Shown here piece after piece: positions 26,451 through 34,029 of a DNA stretch of 64,000 bases; the first letter of the stretch is position 1, and the number at the start of each line of letters is the position of its first letter. The notes beneath the pieces are model-generated. The model was not told the origin of the DNA and searched no databases. It was given only the letters and a program-made list of their open reading frames with translations. The stretch is taken from positions 97,429 through 161,428 of the forward strand of contig CAZEAN010000001.1 of the NCBI GenBank assembly GCA_964510225.1, written 5' to 3'. Made by a program: the position numbers and the translations under genes. This DNA is from CAZEAN01 sp964510225. GTDB taxonomy: Bacteria > Planctomycetota > Planctomycetia > Isosphaerales > Isosphaeraceae.

Positions 26451-28853
26451 TTGCGATTCGGGAGCCTCGGACTCACCATCGCATTGGTCGTAATCACGAT
26501 ACCGGGGAGCATCGGCTGTCGGAGCGTCCCAGGTACGGGAGCCGTCCGTAACGCCAGAATCGGAGACGTCGATCGTCTCAGCAGCCTGCCCGAACCGGTC
26601 GAGGGAGCGACCCGTTCCTCCGAAGGTCCGGACGGGATTTCGAGTTCCGTTGGCCCACCACCGGGTACGATTGCCCCGTCGGCTCCGGCAGTCGTCGCAT
26701 CCGAGCCTCAGTCTGGACGGATTGAAGGGGCCGTTCTCGATGACCTTGGCCAACCAGTACCCGGTGCGCGGCTCGCTTTAATCTCCGATCAAGATGGAAT
26801 CATCGACGGTCGGACGAAGTCGGACGGCACCTTTGGACTTTCTGGCTTGCAACCGGGTCGGAGCTACCGTCTCGTTGCGGAGTGGGACGACGGTCGACGA
26901 TTACTCAGCGGCGCAGTGAGTGCGCAAGCTCCTGATCAAGTTCAGATCCGGTTGTCGCCGGATGGAACCGGACGAGTTGGTGATGATTTCGACGAAGGAC
27001 CAACCGATGGCGAGCCACCCTTAATCAGCTCGGAAACTGAACCCATTGATCTACTCGTCGGCTCACAAGGTCCTGCAAGGAAGATGAATCTCGAGGACCT
27101 CCCTGGTCAGCCAGGGCGATTGGGAAGCGAATCGATGGTGAATCAGGATCGGATCCGACCACGGACGCCTACGACTCCGAGGTCGGGAGCGTGGTCAGAA
27201 GTATCTGGCGATTCAACCGGAGTGTCGTTCAAACGGACCTCAACCCGTGTCGATGGGTTTAACGAACCAGCGGAGCCGTCGACGATCGAGCCCCTGCAAC
27301 CGATCCATGATCGATACACCCCAAGCGAACCAGAGTCAGATGCGCTGCAGGCACTGGAGCCGGAATCCTCTGAATATTCCAGCGATTCTGATCAGTCATC
27401 ATTATCATTGGATCCTCGGGCTCTTCTTGATGTTGAGAATTCAACCGAGCTGGCCGATGCGGGGCAGTTGCTGGTCGATCAATTTGCTGACCTAGGCACG
27501 AACCGACCGCGAACCGTCCCTGATCAAATCGTGAGCGATCAACCCCCAGCCCTCTCCATCGCGGAGAACTCAAGCCCTGGGATCCTTGAACCGAGTCGAG
27601 TGATCGAGCCCGAAGCAACCGCACTCGATTCATACAGTGATCCCTTTGACACCGTACTCGACGCACGATCGAGCGAACGGTCCAATGATCAATCGGAACA
27701 ACTAGAAATCGCGCTTGCTTCGTCAGAGTCGAATCCACCGGGTGGCTTCAGTATTGCTCGAGAGTCGAGCGTACCGTTACTCCCGACGGAAGGGGTGCTG
27801 CGCGAAGCGCTCCCTGATTCGATTCCCGCACGAGGTTCGACAACGCGGATTCTTGAACCGCCCCCCCGACGGATTCTCAGCCCGCCGACTGCTGTCGATT
27901 CCAACGTTGGGGACGTTCCTGGGAACAGGAGACCGAGCGCCCCGGTGATACCGAACGAGGCTGAGCTGTTGGCGTCCGATCGGCAGCGATCGCGTCCGAC
28001 GTTCGAATCAGATCGCCAGATTCCTCCGGTGCCCGATGTTCCGACACGTTCCCGATCGATCGGATATAGCGACGACTCCTTTCCCACTAGGGAAGATATC
28101 GTGAACGGGTTCCAGCCCGTCCTCGACCAGCCTGATCTTGTCCCCAGTAACCCAGCATCGCGCCCAATTCCTCCGGGGCCTCCGACGTTATGGAAGGATG
28201 TGGAACAGCCCTTTGAAGATGCCCCAGTCGATGCCTTAAGCCGGACGTCGAACACGATCATTGCGGACGTTGAGGATGACGAAGAAGACCCCTCGCGCGG
28301 ACCGAGGCGATGGTTGCGGGCAGTCTCCCAACGGTTCGATCGCTCCGATCGCTCGACAACTGACCAAAGATCTGGACCTGTCGTACCCTTCTGTTCTTTT
28401 GATTACGAGCGGCAAATCCTCGAGGAATTTGAGCTACCCGACCTTGAAGGGAACTCCTTCCGCCTCACCAAGAGCGGGGACGCGGAACTTGTCCTGCTCT
28501 ACTTTTGGGGAAGCTGGTACGAGCCTTCGGTTAAGCTGCTGCCCTGGCTCGCGGGTTTGCAGAGCCGCTACCAGACGGATCAACTTAAGGTGGTAACAAT
28601 CGCGGCCGAACGGGACGGCGAGGGGAAGCCGCGTGAGGTTGCGCGAGTGCTCCGCAAGCTCGACCCCAATTTCAACGTCTTAATCGGACCCGATCGCACG
28701 GTCTGTCCCTTGAGTGAAGCGCTCGGCATCGAGTACTACCCGACCTTCGTCTTGGTCGACCGCTCAGGGCGAATCGTCAGCCAGGTGGTTGGCTCCACCG
28801 TAGAGAATCAAGAGCAAATGGTCTGGCTGATTAACGACTATTTGAGTCCGTAG
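26451..28853 (+). CDS. Lipoprotein with carboxypeptidase-regulatory-like domain and cysteine-less thioredoxin fold
   Basis: 800 residues from TTG 26451, supported by AAGGGGG at 26437-26443. A signal peptide ends in a lipobox (SIGC, Cys23), suggesting outer- or inner-membrane anchoring. Residues about 82-150 form a carboxypeptidase-regulatory-like/CarboxypepD_reg beta-sandwich (RIEGAVLDDLGQPVPGARLALISD). Residues about 150-640 are low-complexity, rich in Ser/Pro/Asp/Arg and probably disordered. Residues about 655-800 form a TlpA/AhpC-type thioredoxin domain (LPDLEGNSFRLTKSGDAELVLLYFWGSW, then GIEYYPTFVLVDRSGRIV). The WCxxC active site reads W-Y-E-P-S near residue 690, so there is no redox-active pair and disulfide chemistry is unlikely. 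The cis-Pro loop is kept. It may be a binding or scaffold protein. It precedes the TIR-CHAT gene by 122 bp, possibly by chance. Confidence 0.75.
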   Translation: MRFGSLGLTIALVVITIPGSIGCRSVPGTGAVRNARIGDVDRLSSLPEPVEGATRSSEGPDGISSSVGPPPGTIAPSAPAVVASEPQSGRIEGAVLDDLGQPVPGARLALISDQDGIIDGRTKSDGTFGLSGLQPGRSYRLVAEWDDGRRLLSGAVSAQAPDQVQIRLSPDGTGRVGDDFDEGPTDGEPPLISSETEPIDLLVGSQGPARKMNLEDLPGQPGRLGSESMVNQDRIRPRTPTTPRSGAWSEVSGDSTGVSFKRTSTRVDGFNEPAEPSTIEPLQPIHDRYTPSEPESDALQALEPESSEYSSDSDQSSLSLDPRALLDVENSTELADAGQLLVDQFADLGTNRPRTVPDQIVSDQPPALSIAENSSPGILEPSRVIEPEATALDSYSDPFDTVLDARSSERSNDQSEQLEIALASSESNPPGGFSIARESSVPLLPTEGVLREALPDSIPARGSTTRILEPPPRRILSPPTAVDSNVGDVPGNRRPSAPVIPNEAELLASDRQRSRPTFESDRQIPPVPDVPTRSRSIGYSDDSFPTREDIVNGFQPVLDQPDLVPSNPASRPIPPGPPTLWKDVEQPFEDAPVDALSRTSNTIIADVEDDEEDPSRGPRRWLRAVSQRFDRSDRSTTDQRSGPVVPFCSFDYERQILEEFELPDLEGNSFRLTKSGDAELVLLYFWGSWYEPSVKLLPWLAGLQSRYQTDQLKVVTIAAERDGEGKPREVARVLRKLDPNFNVLIGPDRTVCPLSEALGIEYYPTFVLVDRSGRIVSQVVGSTVENQEQMVWLINDYLSP

Positions 28854-28975
28854 CTTTGATTCGCCTGCTTTACCGAACCGTCGTTGTACTCCATAATAAG
28901 CTCGACCCGATTTGATCGCGTGAACGTGTCGTGCGAACTAGCAAACATTTGAAGCCACTCTGGATTGACTAGCAA

Positions 28976-31900
28976 ATGTCCACTCAAACCAAGAACAATA
29001 GCTACGACGCCTTCCTCTCGCACGGCACTCCGGATAAGCCTTGGGTCCGATTGCTTTATCAAGCGCTGAAGGTCTTGGAATTGCGGGTCTTCTTTGATGA
29101 AGAGGAGATTGCACCGGGTGTTAATCATGTCGTTCGATTAAGCGAAGCACTGCGTCAAAGTCGCTACCTGGTGTTGGTCCTCTCTGAGAATTCGGAATCC
29201 AGACCGTGGATGCTTCAAGAGTGGACCAGCTACCTTACCGAACACGGCCCGAGTGAGCGGGTCTTTCTGGTAAAGTTGGGCAATGCCAAGGTGCCCACGA
29301 TTCTGAAGTCGATCCAATGGATCGAGGCGGCCGAAACCGAAGCAAGCGCTCAAGAAGTCGCCAAGCGACTCTCGGAAGAAATACCACGAATCGAGCATCT
29401 CCCCGAGGGAGACACGCGGCGTCTCACGTTCGGTCAAGAGTTGGCTTTTGACCTCCGCTCGGCAACTGACGGCGACGACCGAAAGATCGTCATCACGAGA
29501 CCAGAAGGAAACGAATCGACAATCCTGCCTTCCTGGTTCGATCGTGCAATTGGGGCCAACGTCTGGCACTTTCGACGGCTGATCCGGCGCAAAGAACTGA
29601 ATGATGTAGAGCGGGGTGAGTTGGGCCGCTTGGCGGGAGTCCTCGGCGATGCATTCCGGGAATTGCTGTTCGGTAAGGAGCCAAAGCGGCTGCAGGAGGC
29701 AATCGACAATCATTCCTCGGTCCCGAGGCTGACGATCCGAGGGGGCCGGGATCAGGAAGATCTGCTCGGCCTCCCTTGGGAGCTGATCCGGCACGACGGT
29801 CGGTTCCTGGTGCAGGACGGGTTGCTTGATGTGGTCCGCTCGATCCGTCATGAGGATCCCAACCGACCGAGACCGCAGCTTCCTGAGCCCAAAGTCCCGT
29901 TCAAGCTGGTGGTCCATGTCGCGGCGCCCGTGGGGAGCGGCTTGGATTATGAGGGGGAAAGCTATCGGATCGTCCGTGCTTTGACAGGCCGCTCGCGGAT
30001 CGAGATGACCGACCTCGGGACCCTCGACGACATGGTCAACGCCGTCGACTCAGCCCGACAATTGACAAAAGAAGAGCAGAAGCAAGCACCAGGACTGACA
30101 GAACGGACGGTCGGGGTTCATTTTTCTGGTCATGGAGCGCCCGGCTTATTGATCTTTGAGAATGACGAAGGCGGCGAGGAATACGTCAAACTCAAGAGTT
30201 TGGTCGAGACCTTCAAAAGGGAGTCAGAACAGAACGCGATCCCGCCGTTCTTCTACTTGGCGAGTTGCTTCGGGCAGGAGGCGGGTCAGTCCAAGGAAAA
30301 AAAGCCGACGCCGCTGGAGTCGGTCGCCGTCGGGCTGCATCGAGCGGGAGCATGCCAGGTGGTCGGCTATGCGGGGCCAATTCTGGACGTAAAGTCAACG
30401 ATGGCAGAAGAGGCGTTCTACCAGGCGGTCGCGGAGGGGAAGACCACCACGTTTGCGGCTCGGATGGCACGGTTGGCGTTGGCGCAGCAACCGAAAGAGG
30501 TGGGGAACTTACAGACTAAGGAGGCGGGGGGCGATCGAAGACCGGTCGACCCCGCGCCGTTTGCGTGGTCGCAGTTGGTTCTCTATCAGGATGGACCCGA
30601 TCGGCCACTCAGTGTCAGGTCGGAGTCGGCAAGAAACCGACTGGAGCAGGAGACACCGCCGAAGCGGATCTTCCTCGACCTCGACCGCTTCGGGATCCTC
30701 GACCAGGGCTTTATTGGGCGGCGGGTTGAGCGGCATCAGCTCCGGAAGATGATCAAGGACGGCAAACGCACGATCGTCTTTCAAGGGCTTGGTGGGTTGG
30801 GGAAATCGACCTTGGCGTTGAAGGCACTCCGGCTGCTGGGGCCGCCTGAATCCTGGTTGATTTTCTGGGCTGACCAAGCGGAGAAAGCGACTCAAGGAGA
30901 GGATCCGATCGCGACTGATCTGCTCAATCAGTTGCTCAAGTATTGTCGTGAGCACAAGGATCTCGACTGGGATGAACTGACGAAAGCGGTTGATCTGAAG
31001 ATTAGTGATCCAACCGAACAGTTCTTGATTCATTTCCGCATCTTATTGGAAAATGTTGACCGCCTCATCGTTTATGTCGACAACCTAGAATCGTTGATGA
31101 TTGGTCCCGAGGAAGCGAGGGATGCCGAGTTTGCATCCTGGAAGTCGGAGAGTCTTCGGCAGATTTGGAAACGATTGGAGGAGTCAGCCCGCGGTTCGGG
31201 CGACAAGATGCACTTGGTCGCGAGTTGTCGCTACGACCATGAGGACTTTGGTGACGGACTGCTGCCGGTGGGAGCGATGCCGCCATCGGAGTTGTTTCGG
31301 ATGATGGGCTGGTTTCCGTCGCTCCGGGAACTCTCGTTGCCAACCAGGGCGCGACTGGTCGCCGCACTCGACGGTCATCCTAGGGCGGTGGAATTCAGCG
31401 ATGATTTGATTAAGGCGACCTTGAAGCGACACCAGCGGCGTGGCAAGAAATGGCAGCCGCTGATCGACCCCGATACCGACGAACTGATCCACGAATGGGC
31501 TACGCTGGTGAATCCGGTGTTGCCCAAGGTCGATGAGAAGCTACGCGATAACCTGCTCTTCCAAGCACTTTGGGACAACGTCTACGATCCGCCGGCGCAC
31601 CGGATGCTCTACCGGGCCACCCTGCTCCGTCGCCCTTGGGATTGGGATTTGATGCTCCAACTCGGAGATCCTGATGTGTCGGCGGACGAGGTGGATGACC
31701 TCGCCTTACGGCTCTGCCAGAGTTCACTGGTAGAACGGATCGACCGATCCCTGAGCCGCGATCTTCAAGACTCGTTCACAATTCATCCCGCCACAGTGCG
31801 CTATATCACGAAGCGTTTCGGTGACGATCCCGCACTCCGCCAGGCCGCCCATCTGCGAATTGGGAACCACCTCGAAGCCGAAGCGAAGCAATCGCGTTCG

Positions 31901-32848
31901 ACCGAAGTCGAAATCGAAGCCGGCCACCATCTTTTCGAAGCAGCGGAGTATTCCCGTGCCTGGGACTTGATCGAAGATGCGAAGATCTATCTTCGAAACC
32001 GGGGTCGTGTCCGGGAAGGACTGCGACTCGTCGAGCCGTTCCTCGCTCCCGCCCTGGCCGACTCGATCCCTGCCGGCGTCCTGGCGCGATGCCGTTTTCA
32101 AAAGGGAATCGCACTCAACCTCCTCGGCGACGCCCTCGGTTCCATTGACCAATGGCAACAGAGCCTGCACTACTTCCGAGCCAGCAACAACCGCCAGTTT
32201 GAGGGTGCTGTCCTGGGTAACCTTGGTGTAGCCTACGCGTCTCTTGGTCGTGTCGAGGAGGCGATCAGCTCTTACGAGCAGCATCTGACGATCGCCCGCG
32301 AGATCTCCGCCCGCCTTGTCGAGGGTGCTTCCCTGGGTAACCTTGGTTTAGCCTACGCGGATCTTGGTCGTGTCGCCGAGGCGATCAGCTATTACGAGCA
32401 GGATCTGACGATCGCCCGCGAGATCGGTGACCGTCGTGGCGAGGGTGCTGCCCTGGGTAACCTTGGTTTAGCCTACGCGTCTCTTGGTCGTGTCGAGGAG
32501 GCGATCAGCTCTTACGAGCAGCATCTGACGATCGCCCGCGAGATCTCCGCCCGCCTTGTCGAGGGTGCTTCCCTGGGTAACCTTGGTTTAGCCTACGCGG
32601 ATCTTGGTCGTGTCGCCGAGGCGATCAGCTATTACGAGCAGGATCTGACGATCGCCCGCGAGATCGGTGACCGTCGTGGCGAGGGTGCTGCCCTGGGTAA
32701 CCTTGGTTTAGCCTACGCGTCTCTTGGTCGTGTCGAGGAGGCGATCAAGTCACTTGAGCAGTCGTTGGTGATTTGCAGAGAGATTAAGGACCCGAGGATG
32801 GTCCAGATCTTTGAACCCCAGTTGGCCAAACTGCAAGGGGATGGTTGA
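28976..32848 (+). CDS. TIR-CHAT-STAND ATPase-TPR protein (putative NLR-like immune/cell-death effector)
   Basis: A 1290-residue cytosolic multidomain protein. (1) TIR domain, about 8-135: YDAFLSHGTPDKPWVRLLYQAL, FFDEEEI, and RPWMLQEW with Glu82 at the NADase catalytic position. (2) A linker to about 250, then a CHAT caspase-like protease, about 255-540, with His386 in VHFSGHG and Cys431 in FYLASCFGQE as the likely dyad. (3) STAND/NB-ARC-type ATPase, about 560-850: Walker A GLGGLGKST at 604-612 (Lys610), Walker B-like LIVYVDN with Asp702, a sensor-like VASCRYD and the GHPRAVEF segment. (4) Winged-helix and helical region, about 850-1020. (5) 40-residue TPRs, about 1023-1288. Family logic is ligand sensing by TPR, ATP-driven assembly, then protease and NADase output; this is inferred. 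G-ending codons (TTG, GCG) are commoner than in flanking genes, hinting at transfer. Confidence 0.9.
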   Translation: MSTQTKNNSYDAFLSHGTPDKPWVRLLYQALKVLELRVFFDEEEIAPGVNHVVRLSEALRQSRYLVLVLSENSESRPWMLQEWTSYLTEHGPSERVFLVKLGNAKVPTILKSIQWIEAAETEASAQEVAKRLSEEIPRIEHLPEGDTRRLTFGQELAFDLRSATDGDDRKIVITRPEGNESTILPSWFDRAIGANVWHFRRLIRRKELNDVERGELGRLAGVLGDAFRELLFGKEPKRLQEAIDNHSSVPRLTIRGGRDQEDLLGLPWELIRHDGRFLVQDGLLDVVRSIRHEDPNRPRPQLPEPKVPFKLVVHVAAPVGSGLDYEGESYRIVRALTGRSRIEMTDLGTLDDMVNAVDSARQLTKEEQKQAPGLTERTVGVHFSGHGAPGLLIFENDEGGEEYVKLKSLVETFKRESEQNAIPPFFYLASCFGQEAGQSKEKKPTPLESVAVGLHRAGACQVVGYAGPILDVKSTMAEEAFYQAVAEGKTTTFAARMARLALAQQPKEVGNLQTKEAGGDRRPVDPAPFAWSQLVLYQDGPDRPLSVRSESARNRLEQETPPKRIFLDLDRFGILDQGFIGRRVERHQLRKMIKDGKRTIVFQGLGGLGKSTLALKALRLLGPPESWLIFWADQAEKATQGEDPIATDLLNQLLKYCREHKDLDWDELTKAVDLKISDPTEQFLIHFRILLENVDRLIVYVDNLESLMIGPEEARDAEFASWKSESLRQIWKRLEESARGSGDKMHLVASCRYDHEDFGDGLLPVGAMPPSELFRMMGWFPSLRELSLPTRARLVAALDGHPRAVEFSDDLIKATLKRHQRRGKKWQPLIDPDTDELIHEWATLVNPVLPKVDEKLRDNLLFQALWDNVYDPPAHRMLYRATLLRRPWDWDLMLQLGDPDVSADEVDDLALRLCQSSLVERIDRSLSRDLQDSFTIHPATVRYITKRFGDDPALRQAAHLRIGNHLEAEAKQSRSTEVEIEAGHHLFEAAEYSRAWDLIEDAKIYLRNRGRVREGLRLVEPFLAPALADSIPAGVLARCRFQKGIALNLLGDALGSIDQWQQSLHYFRASNNRQFEGAVLGNLGVAYASLGRVEEAISSYEQHLTIAREISARLVEGASLGNLGLAYADLGRVAEAISYYEQDLTIAREIGDRRGEGAALGNLGLAYASLGRVEEAISSYEQHLTIAREISARLVEGASLGNLGLAYADLGRVAEAISYYEQDLTIAREIGDRRGEGAALGNLGLAYASLGRVEEAIKSLEQSLVICREIKDPRMVQIFEPQLAKLQGDG
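32229..32747 (+). repeat. Perfect 240-bp tandem duplication in the TPR-coding DNA
   Basis: Positions 32229-32468 are repeated base for base at 32469-32708, and the match continues into a third partial copy to about 32747. Each 240-bp unit encodes two 40-residue TPRs (one with SARLVEGAS, one with GDRRGEGAA), which themselves differ at several positions. Exact identity of the larger unit points to recent expansion and likely copy-number variation without a frameshift. Confidence 0.95.
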
Positions 32849-32983
32849 GTGTGGCACGATGGCGCGAAAAGAGCGGCCAGCGACCCGACGTAACTCGTAT
32901 CTTGATCAGGGCTTGGGTCTGAGGTCTTGCCCTCGACCTCCGTTGCCTCGTACAGTTCCCTCAGTCCAGAATCGAGGCAACCC

Positions 32984-34024
32984 ATGAACAGCACCGCATT
33001 GGGTGACGAGTTAGCGTTCACGTCCGAGCACGCCGAACCAACGGCAGCACAACCAGCGACTCCGGTCTCGGTCCCGAGTGATCTGGCGTTGCTGGATGCC
33101 TATTCACAAGCCGTGGTGACGGCGGTTGATCGCGCCGGGGCTTCGGTGGTTCATATCGATGCCAGGCAGACCTCCCGGCGTGATGGTCGGACCCAGGCGG
33201 GCCGGGGTTCCGGCTTTGTATTCACCACCAGCGGCTACATCCTTACCAACAGCCACGTCATCCACGGCGCCGAATCGATCGAGGTCACCCTCCCCGACAG
33301 CCGGACCTTGCCCGCCGACCTTGTCGGTGATGACCCCGAGACCGACCTCGCCGTTGTCCGGATCGCCGAAGCAGGACTCCCTGCCGCCGCGCTTGGTGAC
33401 TCACGGCAGCTCCGCGTCGGCCAACTGGCGATTGCAGTCGGCCACCCCTTCGGCTTCCAAGGGACCGTGACCGCCGGGGTCGTCAGTGCCTTGGGACGGA
33501 CCCTCCGATCCGGCTCCGGCCGCTTGATCGATGACGTCCTCCAAACTGATGCCGCCCTCAATCCGGGTAACTCGGGCGGCCCGTTGGTCGACTCTCGCGG
33601 GACCGTCATCGGCGTCAATACCGCCACGATTCTCCCCGCCCAAGGGATCTGCTTCGCGATCGCGATTAACACCGCCAAGTTCGTCGCCGGCCGCTTGATC
33701 CGCGACGGTGTCGTCCGTCGCAGCCGGATCGGCGCTTCGGTTCAGACCGTCGCCCTCCCTGCCGGTCTCTTAGACGGCCGATCCTCACGCGATGATGGGG
33801 CCGTCCTGATCGTTGGCCTCGAACCCGGTGGTCCTGCCGATCGCGCTGGTCTTTTTGAGGGCGACCTCATCGTCGGCTTCGACGGCCATTCCGTCGGCGG
33901 CATCGATGATCTCCACCGACTCCTCACCGACGAACGCGTCGGCCAACGGGTTGACGTCCGGGTCCTCCGCCACCCCGAAATGCTTGTTCTTTCGCTGGTG
34001 CCGGAGGAGTCACAAACGAGCTAA
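32984..34024 (+). CDS. HtrA/DegP-type trypsin-like serine protease with one PDZ domain, no signal peptide
   Basis: 346 residues from ATG 32984 (GAGG at 32974-32977); an in-frame start at 32927 adds only 19 unconserved residues. The S1C protease domain carries the triad His91 (TNSHVIHG), Asp121 (ETDLAVV) and Ser197 (NPGNSGGP). A PDZ domain lies at about 255-340 (VLIVGLEPGGPADRAGLFEGDLIVGFDG). Usual DegP/DegQ proteins have a signal peptide or membrane anchor; here the N-terminus is polar (MNSTALGDELAFTSEHAEPT), implying a cytosolic enzyme. It lies 135 bp after the TIR-CHAT gene on the same strand. Strongly C-ending codon use sets it apart from both neighbours. A role as substrate or co-effector of the CHAT protease is possible but unproven; ordinary protein quality control is the alternative. 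Confidence 0.88.
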   Translation: MNSTALGDELAFTSEHAEPTAAQPATPVSVPSDLALLDAYSQAVVTAVDRAGASVVHIDARQTSRRDGRTQAGRGSGFVFTTSGYILTNSHVIHGAESIEVTLPDSRTLPADLVGDDPETDLAVVRIAEAGLPAAALGDSRQLRVGQLAIAVGHPFGFQGTVTAGVVSALGRTLRSGSGRLIDDVLQTDAALNPGNSGGPLVDSRGTVIGVNTATILPAQGICFAIAINTAKFVAGRLIRDGVVRRSRIGASVQTVALPAGLLDGRSSRDDGAVLIVGLEPGGPADRAGLFEGDLIVGFDGHSVGGIDDLHRLLTDERVGQRVDVRVLRHPEMLVLSLVPEESQTS

Positions 34025-34029
34025 GGCCG

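Noticed and set aside
29138..29917. 259-residue minus-strand frame within the TIR-CHAT gene
   Set aside because: Antisense shadow of a strongly supported coding gene; no domain.
32229..32747. Tandem repeats read as a CRISPR array
   Set aside because: Units are 240 bp, contiguous without spacers, and encode TPRs in frame; no cas genes are present.
28976..32848. TPR-CHAT protein of a type III-E CRISPR (Craspase) system
   Set aside because: No cas7-11 or crRNA array in the window, and the architecture has TIR and a STAND ATPase instead.
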